Source of the DNA: Anoxybacillus amylolyticus | GTDB lineage: Bacteria > Bacillota > Bacilli > Bacillales > Anoxybacillaceae | Direction: 5' to 3' | DNA length: 64,000 bases | NCBI RefSeq assembly: GCF_001634285.1 | Contig: NZ_CP015438.1 | Coordinates: forward strand, 1,686,001-1,750,000 | In this document: one piece after another, positions 34,485 through 44,039 of the stretch | Layout: every line of letters starts with the position of its first letter | How positions within the stretch are numbered: the first letter of the stretch is position 1 | Notes under the pieces: generated by a model | Database searches by the model: none | What the model was told of the DNA's origin: nothing | What the model saw: only the letters and a program-made list of their open reading frames with translations | Made by a program: the position numbers and the translations under genes

Positions 34485-34967
34485 TTATAGCGGCTTCGTC
34501 GGGGTTGGTTCGGCGTAGCCTTCTTTATATTTCTCATCAATCATTTTCCGAATGTCTTTTATAGATTTCCCTTGTTCATATTCCGCGATCGATTGAGCGG
34601 CAATTTCTAAACAAACTCCGCATGTTGTCGCGTGAGAATCCCAGACGATAGAACCGTCTTTTTTATTTTCATAAACAAAGCAATCGTAGTTGTTTTTATG
34701 ACCAGCGGACGCTCCGCAGCCGCAATAGCACGGAATGTTTTCAAGTAACTGTCGATGCTTAGCTGCTTCTTGGTAAAGCACCGCCATATTTTCATCATAT
34801 TGTTTTAAAAAAGAAGGGAGAAGGGCTGTCGATTTCGTTAACTCCCGTACGTCTCCATGGCTTGTTGTATAATGGGTTTTATGTTCTTTTGTGTCATCAG
34901 AAGAACAGGCGCTCATGAATAAACTAAGCGATAGTACACACGCCGCTACGGCTCTCGGACGTTTCAA
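34485..34967 (-). CDS. PCYCGC-motif lipoprotein
   Basis: A 160-aa lipoprotein. The signal peptide ends in the lipobox LFMSAC (cysteine about 21). The mature part carries IPCYCGCGASAGHKNNYDCF and a later TTCGVCLEIA, six or more cysteines that define the PCYCGC family, possibly a redox or metal site outside the membrane. The start is TTG 34967, preceded by GAGAGGATG; no ATG is in frame. An IS66 copy is inserted 21 bases upstream of the start codon, so the native promoter has been cut away. Confidence 0.82.
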   Translation of the reverse strand: MKRPRAVAACVLSLSLFMSACSSDDTKEHKTHYTTSHGDVRELTKSTALLPSFLKQYDENMAVLYQEAAKHRQLLENIPCYCGCGASAGHKNNYDCFVYENKKDGSIVWDSHATTCGVCLEIAAQSIAEYEQGKSIKDIRKMIDEKYKEGYAEPTPTKPL

Positions 34968-34980
34968 TCCTTTTCATCCT

Positions 34981-34988
34981 CTCTATTT
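34981..34988. repeat. IS66 target-site duplication, left copy
   Basis: CTCTATTT, identical to 36644-36651 on the other side of the element; 8 bp is the usual IS66 duplication. Confidence 0.85.
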
Positions 34989-36643
34989 GTATCCATTCAG
35001 CCCAATACTAGTGAGATTTTCAGAATCCAGCACCAATAGGGCATTTCCCGTATCGAAAATGCCCTAGGAGGAATGGAGAATCGTTTGAAGAGACTCCCCA
35101 CTTAGAAGTCTTTGCAACGATTCCCAAGCCGGTTTCTCATGTTTTTGCAGGGTAGAAATGACGCTGCGAATGACACAGAAAGCCTCGGCATCGTCTTCCT
35201 GACGAAACGTTCCGGAAATTTTTTGTTTGACTTTCACCATCCGCAAATCACGCTCGGCTTGGTTGTTGTCAAACGGCACTTCTTTCTTTCGCAGGAAGAG
35301 AAGCGCTTCTTGCTTGCGCTTTTCTAGACGCTGGATGAAATTCTGCGCGTTGCGGACGCCTTCATGCTTGCCTTGTCGGCAACGCTCCTCGAGTTCTCGG
35401 CGACCATTCGCTAGAAGCTCGTCGTACACGGCTTCCCAATACCGGACTTCCTCCTCCGGTAGAGCTCCGCCCGCGTTCTCCACCGCCTGTTTCATCTTCA
35501 ACAGCGCTTCGCTCATCTCTTTCGACCATGAATGGCCGTAAAGTTCTGTATATGCCCGAAGCTCCCGGAGATGATGGGCGTGGCAAAGGGCATGGCTCGC
35601 CTCTGTGTACATCGGGTACACCGAATACGCATCGTGTACCATCGTTCCTTTGTACCGTGGCAAGATCCCGATGTCGTCCGTCGCTTGCTTTCCACGGGAA
35701 CGATGAAGCCCGTATCGGGTGACCTTGGCAGTGGAAGCCACATGCACCCATTGGTTCTTTCTGTTCACACGCAGGCTCGTTTCATCGACGTGCAACGTCT
35801 TGGAAGCTAGCAACGCCGCTTCGATCTCTTCGAGCGCTGCTTTGAACACAGGGAGCCATCGTCTCGTCATGTTCACGACTGTGCCTGCACTGATCGAATG
35901 GTCCACTAGCGCTTTGACCATCTCCGTGACACGCTCGCACGGGATCAACTGCGCATGATTCCAGTATAAAACAAGGGAAGTGATGGCTGGTCCGTACTGG
36001 ACATGATTCGTGACATAAAAAGGGAACTCTGCCTGCTGGACGAGATGACATTTCGGACACCCCTTCACTTCCCGTTCGTGTTGAGTCACTTCCATTCGAA
36101 CCACTGGGAGGTCGAACACTTGGCGAATGTCTACTTGAAGCGGAGCAACATGTTCTAAAGAGTGACCACATCCTTTGCATTTGGTCACGCGGTGAAGGAC
36201 TCGATGGTCAGGATTCGGTACTTGGCGGAGCGTCGTTCCTCGATGCCCTAGTTGCCCTCCCGGCTGTTTCTCCGACGGTTGGCGAGAAGGAGATTTCGCC
36301 ACAAACCGGTCAGAAGACGGCGGCAAATGGCTATTGGTACTGTTTTTTTTCGTGCGGGCTTCTAATTCTGCAATACGTGCTTTCAATTTTTGATTTTCTT
36401 GACGAAGTTGCTGGTTTTCTTGTCTTAATTGTTCGTTTTCTTTGATGAGTTTTTCGATGGTTTGTGCTTGGCGCTCAATTTTTGCGACCATGCTTTCGAG
36501 TGTGAAGACCGCTTGTTGGAAATCAAAAACAACGTTTGCCATCGTGTTCACCTCCCTTGTCTTGGATGGTGCTAGTATAGACAAGGGGAGCAGAAATAAA
36601 CCCGATCTCGTAAACTTTTTCTATGTAATGGCTGAACAGTTAC
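34989..36643 (-). mobile_element. IS66-family insertion sequence (ISBst12-like, single transposase)
   Basis: The 1655-bp element has imperfect terminal inverted repeats: GTATCCATTCAGCC on the left and GTAACTGTTCAGCC read inward from the right (11 of 14 matches). An 8-bp duplication CTCTATTT flanks it. It has only the large transposase, without the tnpA and tnpB accessory genes of classical IS66, as known for the ISBst12 subgroup of thermophilic bacilli. Confidence 0.9.
35064..36542 (-). CDS. IS66-family transposase
   Basis: A 492-aa transposase. A leucine-zipper-like coiled coil (about 20-65) is followed by a region with SSDRFVAKSPSRQPSEKQPGGQLGHRG-type IS66 signature, a zinc-binding CKGCGHS and CPKCH pair, and the DDE core (LHVDETSLRVN, VHDAYSVYP, and the final NNQAERDLRMVKVKQKISG). 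ATG 36542 follows GGAGGTG. The frame is intact, so the copy may be active. Confidence 0.93.
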   Translation of the reverse strand: MANVVFDFQQAVFTLESMVAKIERQAQTIEKLIKENEQLRQENQQLRQENQKLKARIAELEARTKKNSTNSHLPPSSDRFVAKSPSRQPSEKQPGGQLGHRGTTLRQVPNPDHRVLHRVTKCKGCGHSLEHVAPLQVDIRQVFDLPVVRMEVTQHEREVKGCPKCHLVQQAEFPFYVTNHVQYGPAITSLVLYWNHAQLIPCERVTEMVKALVDHSISAGTVVNMTRRWLPVFKAALEEIEAALLASKTLHVDETSLRVNRKNQWVHVASTAKVTRYGLHRSRGKQATDDIGILPRYKGTMVHDAYSVYPMYTEASHALCHAHHLRELRAYTELYGHSWSKEMSEALLKMKQAVENAGGALPEEEVRYWEAVYDELLANGRRELEERCRQGKHEGVRNAQNFIQRLEKRKQEALLFLRKKEVPFDNNQAERDLRMVKVKQKISGTFRQEDDAEAFCVIRSVISTLQKHEKPAWESLQRLLSGESLQTILHSS

Positions 36644-36651
36644 CTCTATTT
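36644..36651. repeat. IS66 target-site duplication, right copy
   Basis: CTCTATTT, matching 34981-34988. Confidence 0.85.
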
Positions 36652-36828
36652 AAGTATGTACTTTGAATCTAACATAGAAAAAAAGAACCGGCAAGTTTTT
36701 GAACATAGGAGATTTTTATTCCGATTTTCGAAAAAAATTTGTCCATTTTGTTGATTTTTGTCGTTAGATTAGTAAAAATGAAGATACAAGAGAAGCAGTA
36801 AAAATATACTCGAGAGGTAACTAGTGAT

Positions 36829-38808
36829 ATGGGCGACAACTTTGCGACTTTTTTTCAACGATTTCCAGAAGCTGTTGCGCTCGTGGAGGCCAATGGGCGC
36901 ATTATATATAGCAATCTAGCGTTTCAGGCATTAGTCGGTGAGGATGTGCATGATGTGCAGTTTCTTGCAGTTTCCGAGGATTTAGAACGTGTGAACCAAG
37001 GGGAAACAATCGAGAAACGAGAGCGGCTCATCAAAGGGAAGGATGGGGGCGAAATACCTGTCCATGTTACACTTGTTCCATTAAAACAGGAAAACGGTTG
37101 CATTGTCGTATTGCGTGACCAAACGGAAGTAAAGCAATTAGAAGTAGCGCTAGCAGAGAGCGAAAAACGATTTCGCCTCATTGTCGAATATTCGTCTGAT
37201 TATATTTTAATTTTATCGAGCGAGCAAAAGGTGACATATCTATCTCCTTCGTTCGTCCATACGTTTGGGGTCGTTCAGGAAGAAAGCGAAACTCATGATT
37301 TGTTTCGCTACGTCCATCGTGACGATGTCGACGAATTGCAACAGAAACTACATACACTATATATCACTGGCGAAAAGCAGACAGCAGAATTTCGCCGGCT
37401 CGACCTACACGGACAATGGGTATGGATGGAAGCGAATGGGAAAGTAATTTTTAACGAGAATGGGGAGCTTGATTATGTTGTTGTCGCGGCGAAAAATATT
37501 AGCGAGCGTAAGAAATATGAAGAAAAACTACATCAACTCGCTTATTTCGATTCGTTAACAGGCATTGCAAACCGCAGTTATTTTGAAAAATATATTCGTC
37601 AACTAATTGATGAACAAACGCCGTTCGCTATATGTTATTTAGATTTTGATAAATTTAAATGGATAAACGACCACTTTTCCCATCAAGCAGGCGATTATTT
37701 TTTACGAGAAGCAGTGAAACGAGTACAAGCCGTATTGCAGGGAAACCACTTTTTCGCGCGAGTTGGTGGCGATGAGTTTGTGTTATTATTGCCGCATACA
37801 ACGAAAGAAGAGGTCTCTTTATTGGCAGAGCGGTTAATTCAAGCGTTTCATCAGCCGTTTCGGTATGAAAAACAAATGATTCAGTCCACGCTTTCTGTTG
37901 GGATTGCGTTTTTTCCGAGCGATGCGGACAATCAAGAACAACTGATGAAATATGCTGATCAAGCGCTTTATTATGTCAAAGACCGCGGAAAAAACAGCTA
38001 CCATTTTTACCAACCAGTACATAACCGGACGGAAATTATTAAGCGTGACCTTCCGTTTGCGATTATTCGCGAGCAATTTTATTTATGTTACCAACCGAAA
38101 ATCGAATTAGGAAACGGTTCGGCAATGGGGGTAGAAACGTTGCTTCGCTGGCGGCATCCGACGCTTGGGGAAATTCCGCCGCTTGAATTTATTCCGTTGG
38201 CAGAAAAAAGCGGCTTTATTTTTGAAATTACGTTATGGGTGTTAGAGCAGGCATGCCGGCAAGTGAAAGAGTGGCAAACGCAGTTTCCAAAGTTAAAATT
38301 AGCGGTCAATTTATCGCCGTTTTTGTTGAATCGAACCGAGCTTGTCGGGCATGTCATTTACATATTAAATGAAACCGGTTTTGCACCAGAACAGTTAATT
38401 TTAGAAGTAACAGAAAGCGGCTTAATGGAAAATATCGAAACAGGCAAACATATTTTAACAGAGTTAAAAACGATCGGCGTGCAAGTGGCGATTGATGATT
38501 TTGGCACAGGTTTTTCTTCGCTTGCATATATTCGCAACTTGCCAGTGACATTGTTAAAAATTGACCGTAGTTTTATTCAAGGAATCGTCGAAAATTCAAA
38601 AGATGCAACCATTGTCGATACGATTATCCACTTAGCGAAAAGCCTTGATATTCAAGTATTAGCAGAAGGAGTAGAAACCAATCAACAACTATCGCTCCTT
38701 CAGCAAATGCATTGCGACTTTGCTCAAGGATTTTATTTTAGTAAGTCGCTAGAAGCGGAGAAACTAGTCCATTGGCTTGAACAATATAACCGATCGAATA
38801 CTCCCTAA
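36829..38808 (+). CDS. PAS-PAS-GGDEF-EAL cyclic-di-GMP protein
   Basis: A 659-aa soluble protein: PAS at about 5-105, a second PAS/PAC at 115-235, GGDEF at 240-400 and EAL at 410-655. RVGGDEFVLLLP is an intact cyclase signature but the upstream RxxD inhibitory site is absent. The EAL motif reads GVETLLRW, with threonine for alanine; the other phosphodiesterase residues (AVNLSP, LEVTES, IDDFGTGFSSL, LKIDRSF, AEGVET) are kept. It may make, break or do both to c-di-GMP in response to a cytoplasmic signal. AGAGGTAA precedes the ATG. No N-terminal membrane segment is present. Confidence 0.88.
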   Translation: MGDNFATFFQRFPEAVALVEANGRIIYSNLAFQALVGEDVHDVQFLAVSEDLERVNQGETIEKRERLIKGKDGGEIPVHVTLVPLKQENGCIVVLRDQTEVKQLEVALAESEKRFRLIVEYSSDYILILSSEQKVTYLSPSFVHTFGVVQEESETHDLFRYVHRDDVDELQQKLHTLYITGEKQTAEFRRLDLHGQWVWMEANGKVIFNENGELDYVVVAAKNISERKKYEEKLHQLAYFDSLTGIANRSYFEKYIRQLIDEQTPFAICYLDFDKFKWINDHFSHQAGDYFLREAVKRVQAVLQGNHFFARVGGDEFVLLLPHTTKEEVSLLAERLIQAFHQPFRYEKQMIQSTLSVGIAFFPSDADNQEQLMKYADQALYYVKDRGKNSYHFYQPVHNRTEIIKRDLPFAIIREQFYLCYQPKIELGNGSAMGVETLLRWRHPTLGEIPPLEFIPLAEKSGFIFEITLWVLEQACRQVKEWQTQFPKLKLAVNLSPFLLNRTELVGHVIYILNETGFAPEQLILEVTESGLMENIETGKHILTELKTIGVQVAIDDFGTGFSSLAYIRNLPVTLLKIDRSFIQGIVENSKDATIVDTIIHLAKSLDIQVLAEGVETNQQLSLLQQMHCDFAQGFYFSKSLEAEKLVHWLEQYNRSNTP

Positions 38809-38843
38809 CAAGTAATTGTTAGAGGATAGGAGTGGAGAACAAC

Positions 38844-39467
38844 GTGCTTACATTATATTTGACAAGACATGGGGAAACGGAATGGAATGTAGAAAAACGA
38901 ATGCAAGGCTGGCTTGATTCGCCGCTAACGGAAAAAGGCAGAGAAGATGCGCGCCGGCTTGGCAAACGATTAGAAGCAGTGGATTTGACCGCCATTTATA
39001 CAAGTACGAGCGGGCGAGCGTTAGAAACGGCAAAAATCGTTCGCGGCGAACGGTCGATTCCGATTTACGAAGATGAGAGGCTACGGGAAATTTTCCTCGG
39101 AGATTGGGAAGGAAAAACGCATGAACAAATCGAGCACCTTGATGCCGCTTCATTCGACCATTTTTGGAATGCGCCGCATTTGTATGCACCAGAGCGAGGC
39201 GAGCGGTTTATTGACGTACAAATGCGCGCATTTTCCGCAGTAGTGGATATCGTAAATCGCCACGGTTCTGGTCATGTGTTAATTGTGACACATGGCGTCG
39301 TGTTAAAGACGCTCGTAGCACGATTAAAACAAACGCCATTAACAGCGCTTTGGAGGCCGCCATTTATGCACGGAACGAGTTTGACGACCGTTTTTGTGCA
39401 GGACGGACGCTGGGAGTTGCTTAGCGAGGCGGACGTGTCACATATCGAAGAAATTAAGCATGTATAA
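38844..39467 (+). CDS. Histidine phosphatase, PhoE-like
   Basis: A 207-aa phosphoglycerate mutase-like phosphatase: YLTRHGETEWNVEKRMQGW at the start, the acid E in LREIFLGDWEG and the second histidine in VTHGVVLKTL. This pattern matches broad-specificity phosphatases of the PhoE/YhfR type. GTG 38844 follows AGTGGAG; an upstream GTG at 38832 is possible and would add four residues. Confidence 0.82.
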   Translation: MLTLYLTRHGETEWNVEKRMQGWLDSPLTEKGREDARRLGKRLEAVDLTAIYTSTSGRALETAKIVRGERSIPIYEDERLREIFLGDWEGKTHEQIEHLDAASFDHFWNAPHLYAPERGERFIDVQMRAFSAVVDIVNRHGSGHVLIVTHGVVLKTLVARLKQTPLTALWRPPFMHGTSLTTVFVQDGRWELLSEADVSHIEEIKHV

Positions 39468-39507
39468 AAACAACCCGCTTTCCTTTATGGCGAGCGGGTT
39501 GTTTTTT
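39468..39507. terminator. Bidirectional terminator
   Basis: AACAACCCGCT pairs with AGCGGGTTGTT, followed by six T; it lies between the phosphatase and the end of feoB. Confidence 0.88.
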
Positions 39508-40900
39508 ACAACAGTCCAAGCCATTGGACGAGATGGGTAGTTGTAAACGTAACGACAATCGCAATCGTTGTTGGAATGGCGAACGATAAAAACGTCCACT
39601 TTTTGCTTTTCGTTTCTTTATAAATATTGACAAGTGTCGTGCCGCACGGATAATGAAGCAAGGAAAACAGCATCATATTTAACGCTGTTAGCCACGTCCA
39701 CCCGTGGTCCAGAAAAATTTGTTTGAGCGAGTGTAGACTGTCTACCTCGATTAACGCTCCAGTCGATAAATAGCCCATCAATAAAATCGGTACGACAATT
39801 TCGTTTGCTGGAAGTCCTAAAATAAACGCTAACAAAATATAGCCGTCAAGCCCTAATTGGCGCGCAAACGGATCAAGCAGCTGAGCAGAATAAGCAAGCA
39901 CCGTTGTATCTCCTACATGAATGTTTGCCAATATCCATGTTAACACGCCTGCTGGTGCAGCGACAGTTACGGCTCGTTTTAGTACATAAACAGATTTATC
40001 CAATGTAGATCGGACGATCGTATCCCATATTTTTGGACGGCGATATGGCGGTAGTTCAAGTGTATAATGGGTCGGCACACCGCGCAACGCCGTTTTCGAT
40101 AGTATCCATGAAACAGTAAGTGTTACGATAATTCCAAATATGACCATTGCAACGACGACGCTTGCGGTAACGAACGTTTTCCACCCTCCAGTATAGCCTG
40201 CCGCCATAAAGAGGGAAGCAAGTAAAATTAACGTTGGCCATCTGCCGTTGCATGGAACGAAGTTGTTCGTTAAAATGGCGAGCATTCGTTCGCGTGGTGA
40301 TTCGATAATTCTTGTGGACATGATCGCAGCAGCGTTGCAGCCGAACCCCATCGCCATCGTTAGCGATTGCTTTCCGTGCGCGCCAGATTTTTTAAATAGC
40401 CGATCCATATTAAATGCGACGCGTGGAAGATATCCATAATTTTCAAGTAAAGAAAAAATAGGGAAGAAAATCGCCATTGGCGGCAACATGACGCTGATGA
40501 CCCACGTTGTTCCGCGGTATAGCCCTAAAACGAGAATACCGTGCAACCAACTCGGTGCGTGCAACTGTTGGAATAAGAGTGTAATATACCCTTCAAGCCA
40601 ACCAAAAAACTCCGCGAGCAAAGAAGAAGGGACATTCGCGCCAGCAATCGTAAGATAAATAACGACGGCAAGCATCGCGAGCATAATCGGGAATCCCCAG
40701 ATTTTTGAAGTAAAAATACGATCGAGCTTTTCGGTTTCATGCAGCTTTTCACGTTTTGTGTACGTAATAGTTTCTTTGCAAATGTCTCTTGATGTTTGGA
40801 AAATAGAGGAAACAATTTGTTCCCTTGTATCGCCGTCCGATAAACTTTTCGCATAATCCATCAATTCATCAAATGGATTTGGCGGAACAGTGGCATGCAT
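39506..40900 (-). CDS. feoB: Ferrous iron transporter FeoB, C-terminal membrane part (split gene)
   Basis: 464 aa holding the FeoB core: several membrane helices with two Gate (nucleoside-recognition-like) domains. GFGCNAAAIMSTRIIESPRERM and PTLILLASLF are FeoB hallmarks. The N-terminal G domain is encoded in another frame upstream (40869-41603). The frames differ by one base at a run of seven G (minus strand) at 40908-40914; six G would give one open frame. AAGGGGGGG also makes a good ribosome site for ATG 40900, so the part may be translated as a separate subunit. Confidence 0.8.
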   Translation of the reverse strand: MHATVPPNPFDELMDYAKSLSDGDTREQIVSSIFQTSRDICKETITYTKREKLHETEKLDRIFTSKIWGFPIMLAMLAVVIYLTIAGANVPSSLLAEFFGWLEGYITLLFQQLHAPSWLHGILVLGLYRGTTWVISVMLPPMAIFFPIFSLLENYGYLPRVAFNMDRLFKKSGAHGKQSLTMAMGFGCNAAAIMSTRIIESPRERMLAILTNNFVPCNGRWPTLILLASLFMAAGYTGGWKTFVTASVVVAMVIFGIIVTLTVSWILSKTALRGVPTHYTLELPPYRRPKIWDTIVRSTLDKSVYVLKRAVTVAAPAGVLTWILANIHVGDTTVLAYSAQLLDPFARQLGLDGYILLAFILGLPANEIVVPILLMGYLSTGALIEVDSLHSLKQIFLDHGWTWLTALNMMLFSLLHYPCGTTLVNIYKETKSKKWTFLSFAIPTTIAIVVTFTTTHLVQWLGLL

Positions 40901-41603
40901 AGTTCGGCCCCCCCTTTAACAAATGATGCGGCTGATGCTGCAAGGCGTGAAGCAATGACGTATCTCCATCTAATAAACGAAGCGCCACCCAGCGCGCCGG
41001 ATATTCTTCTCCCACTACTTCCTTGACAAGCGGAAGGAGTTTGGCGATTTTTTCCTCAATGGCGCGGCTATACGAAACAACAATTGGTTTCGTTTGAATT
41101 TTTCCATGTACCATCCGAGCGATTGTTTCGAGCAATTCCTCAATTCCTTCTTTATTGCGCGCGGCAAGCGGTACGACAGGTACTCCTAGTTTTTTGGAAA
41201 GATTATCAATATCAATGACCATTCCTTTCTTTTTCGCTTCGTCCATTAAGTTAAGACAAACAATGACACGGTCGGTCATTTCTAGTACTTGCAGGGCTAA
41301 ATTTAAATTTCGTTCTAGTGCGGTTGCGTCTAATACGACAAGCGTGACGTCCGGCTTGCCAAAAATAATAAAATCCCGAGCAACCTCTTCATCCGCTGAA
41401 TTTGAATATAACGAATACGTTCCGGGAAGGTCGATGATTCGATATTCCTCATTTTTATAGGTGAAAAACCCCTCGGCATGAATGACTGTTTTTCCTGGCC
41501 AGTTTCCCGTATGCTGCCGCAAGCCAGTTAAGACGTTAAATAGTGTACTTTTTCCCGTGTTTGGATTTCCTGCGAGTGCAATCGTATATTCTCGTTTATT
41601 CAT
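40869..41603 (-). CDS. feoB: FeoB N-terminal GTPase domain (split gene)
   Basis: About 244 aa. The G1 motif GNPNTGKST, G3 DLPGTYSL and G4 NLMD identify the FeoB small GTPase, followed by the helical GDI-like region (SYSRAIEEKIAKLL, YPARWVALRLLDGD). The last residues after HHLLKGG are out of frame with FeoB. ATG 41603 follows GGGGAGAG and overlaps the end of feoA. The protein needs the membrane part encoded just downstream. See the finding on the G run. Confidence 0.82.
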   Translation of the reverse strand: MNKREYTIALAGNPNTGKSTLFNVLTGLRQHTGNWPGKTVIHAEGFFTYKNEEYRIIDLPGTYSLYSNSADEEVARDFIIFGKPDVTLVVLDATALERNLNLALQVLEMTDRVIVCLNLMDEAKKKGMVIDIDNLSKKLGVPVVPLAARNKEGIEELLETIARMVHGKIQTKPIVVSYSRAIEEKIAKLLPLVKEVVGEEYPARWVALRLLDGDTSLLHALQHQPHHLLKGGPNYACHCSAKSI

Positions 41604-41847
41604 TATCGATTCTCTCCCCGTAAATATGATCACTTTCTTCTTTTCTTAGAGCGATCGTCGTATGGCTGACGCGATAGGCGGTCGGATCGCCTAACGGGCT
41701 TTTTTGTAAGACCGTTATTTCACTGCCAGGCACAAATCCTAAATCAAGCAATCTTCGTTTCATCGTTCCCTCTATATTAAGCGTAGCAATACGGAACCGT
41801 TCCCCCGGTTGAGCATCGGATAGACGAGCGAGTTTTGCTTCAATCAT
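41596..41847 (-). CDS. feoA: Ferrous iron transport protein A
   Basis: An 83-aa SH3-like FeoA protein: LSDAQPGERFRIATLN and RRLLDLGFVPGSEITVLQKSPLGDP are the conserved core. FeoA supports FeoB in iron(II) uptake. It is first in a feoA-feoB operon, ends overlapping the feoB start, and is preceded by AGGAGGG. No clear Fur box was recognised upstream. Confidence 0.9.
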   Translation of the reverse strand: MIEAKLARLSDAQPGERFRIATLNIEGTMKRRLLDLGFVPGSEITVLQKSPLGDPTAYRVSHTTIALRKEESDHIYGERIDNE

Positions 41848-42060
41848 AACAGTTTCCCTCCTATCAATAATTTGTACAGAGGTTATAATTTTTCCCTAAA
41901 CCAACTTTTAATTTTATCTTATTCAGCGAATGTCATTTTGTCAACGATTTTGAACATTTTTTGACGAAAAGAACGTATTCCTTGTCCTGAAAAAAGATGG
42001 TATGATAAAAATAGTCCGAATTTTTTGTAGTTTTTACACAAAGGGGAAAGGTGAGGAAAA

Positions 42061-44037
42061 ATGAAAGCGGTTACGGATGGGGATATTTTATGGACACCAA
42101 CAAAGGAACAAATCGAACAATCAAGCGTAAAAAAGTACATGAATTGGCTAGAAGTGAAAAAAGGGCTTACATTTGATTCGCATGCGGCGCTATGGAAATG
42201 GTCCGTCGAGAAACTTGAGCAGTTTTGGGAAACGGTGTGGGAATACGGGGAGATTCAGTCGTCTGCTCCGTATACGTGTGTGTTAGAAGAACGAAAAATG
42301 CCGCGGGCAAACTGGTTTCCGGGGGCACGGTTAAACTATGCAGAACATATTTTTCGCAACATGCAAGAGAAGCCAGCGCTTTTGTTCCGTTCCGAACGCG
42401 TTTCGCTACGTGAAGTGACGTGGGCAGAGTTAAAACAACAAACGGCGGCAGTCGCTTCGGCGCTGAAAAAACTTGGTGTGAAACAAGGCGATCGCGTCGT
42501 TGCCTATATGCCGAACATTCCGGAAACAGTCGTTGCGTTTTTGGCGTGCGCGAGCATTGGCGCGATTTGGTCTAGCTGTTCACCAGATTTTGGTGCTAAT
42601 AGTGTCATTGACCGCTTCCAACAAATTGAGCCGACGATTTTGTTTGCGGTTGACGGTTGTCAATATAATGGAAAAGCGTTTGATAAAGTGCCTGTTGTCA
42701 AAGAGCTGCAAGAAAAGCTTCCTTCGTTAAAAAAGACGATTGTTGTTCCGTATTTGCGTGATGATGTAAGTGCATGGGACGATTCTGTTTTATTATGGAC
42801 GGACATTTTGCAAGAAGAAGGCGAACTTGTGTATGAACAAGTGCCGTTTGCTCATCCGCTTTGGATTTTATATTCTTCTGGGACGACCGGATTGCCAAAG
42901 CCGATCGTGCAAGGACATGGCGGTATTTTATTAGAGCATGTAAAAATTTTATCGATTGAATGTAACGTGAAACAAGACAGCACATTTTTCTGGTTTACAA
43001 CGACTGGTTGGATGATGTGGAACTTTTTAATCGGTGGACTGTTAGTTGGGGCAACAGTTGTGCTTTACGACGGAAGCCCGACGTTTCCAGACGCGAACGT
43101 GTTATGGGAGCTTGCCGAAAAAGCAACTATTACCCATTTTGGCACAAGTGCAGCGTTTATTAACGTCTGCATGAAACAAGGCATTCAACCGAAAGATCAC
43201 TACGATTTTTCCAAACTACAAGCGGTTTTATCGACAGGGTCGCCGCTGACAACCGAAGGATTTCTTTGGGTGTACGAACATGTGAAAGATGTTTGGCTCG
43301 TGTCGTGTAGTGGGGGAACGGATGTATGCACCGCATTTGTCGGTGGGTCGCCGGTGCTACCGGTTCGTGCCGGCATGTTACAATGCCGTTCGCTTGGAGC
43401 CAACGTACAAGCGTTTGATGAACATGGACATTCGCTTATTAACGAAGTTGGGGAGTTAGTGATTACTGAGCCGATGCCGTCGATGCCGCTCTTTTTCTGG
43501 AACGACGAAAATGACAAGCGCTACCTCGAAAGCTATTTTGATACGTATCCAGGCGTGTGGAAACATGGGGACTGGATTAAAATTGACGACGAAGGAAGCT
43601 GCGTCATTTACGGCCGCTCTGATTCGACGATTAACCGCGCAGGTGTCCGCATGGGAACGAGCGAAATTTATCGCGCTGTGGAAACGGTCGATGGCATCCT
43701 TGACAGCTTAGTTATTGACTTAGAAGTGATGGGGCGGAAATCGTTTATGCCGCTGTTTGTCGTTCTTCAGCCAGGGGTAGAGCTAGATGACGCATTAAAA
43801 CAACGAGTGAAAGAAGCCATTAAATCGCACGTATCGCCGCGCTTTATTCCAGATGAGATTTACCAAGTCGAACAAATTCCAAAAACGTTAAACGGAAAGA
43901 AAATGGAAATCCCGATTCGTAAAATTTTATTAGGCTTCCCGCTCGAAAAAGCGGTGAACGTTGGCTCAATGGCGAACCCTGAAGCACTTTCTTTCTTTAT
44001 TGAGCTCGCCAAACAATGGGAACATTCGAACGTATAA
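42061..44037 (+). CDS. aacS: Acetoacetyl-CoA synthetase
   Basis: A 658-aa ANL-superfamily ligase. ANWFPGARLNYAEH near 80-95 is diagnostic for acetoacetate-CoA ligases; the ATP loop is YSSGTTGLPKP, and YGRSDSTINRAGVRMG and the C-terminal GKKMEIPIRKI (catalytic lysine) are present. It activates acetoacetate, a product of leucine and ketone-body breakdown. It lies upstream of an acyl-CoA ligase/dehydrogenase operon that may belong to the same metabolism. AAAGGGGAAAGGTGAGG precedes the ATG. Confidence 0.9.
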   Translation: MKAVTDGDILWTPTKEQIEQSSVKKYMNWLEVKKGLTFDSHAALWKWSVEKLEQFWETVWEYGEIQSSAPYTCVLEERKMPRANWFPGARLNYAEHIFRNMQEKPALLFRSERVSLREVTWAELKQQTAAVASALKKLGVKQGDRVVAYMPNIPETVVAFLACASIGAIWSSCSPDFGANSVIDRFQQIEPTILFAVDGCQYNGKAFDKVPVVKELQEKLPSLKKTIVVPYLRDDVSAWDDSVLLWTDILQEEGELVYEQVPFAHPLWILYSSGTTGLPKPIVQGHGGILLEHVKILSIECNVKQDSTFFWFTTTGWMMWNFLIGGLLVGATVVLYDGSPTFPDANVLWELAEKATITHFGTSAAFINVCMKQGIQPKDHYDFSKLQAVLSTGSPLTTEGFLWVYEHVKDVWLVSCSGGTDVCTAFVGGSPVLPVRAGMLQCRSLGANVQAFDEHGHSLINEVGELVITEPMPSMPLFFWNDENDKRYLESYFDTYPGVWKHGDWIKIDDEGSCVIYGRSDSTINRAGVRMGTSEIYRAVETVDGILDSLVIDLEVMGRKSFMPLFVVLQPGVELDDALKQRVKEAIKSHVSPRFIPDEIYQVEQIPKTLNGKKMEIPIRKILLGFPLEKAVNVGSMANPEALSFFIELAKQWEHSNV

Positions 44038-44039
44038 GC

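Noticed and set aside
41848..42060. A Fur box between feoA and aacS
   Set aside because: The AT-rich stretch gave no convincing 19-base Fur dyad.
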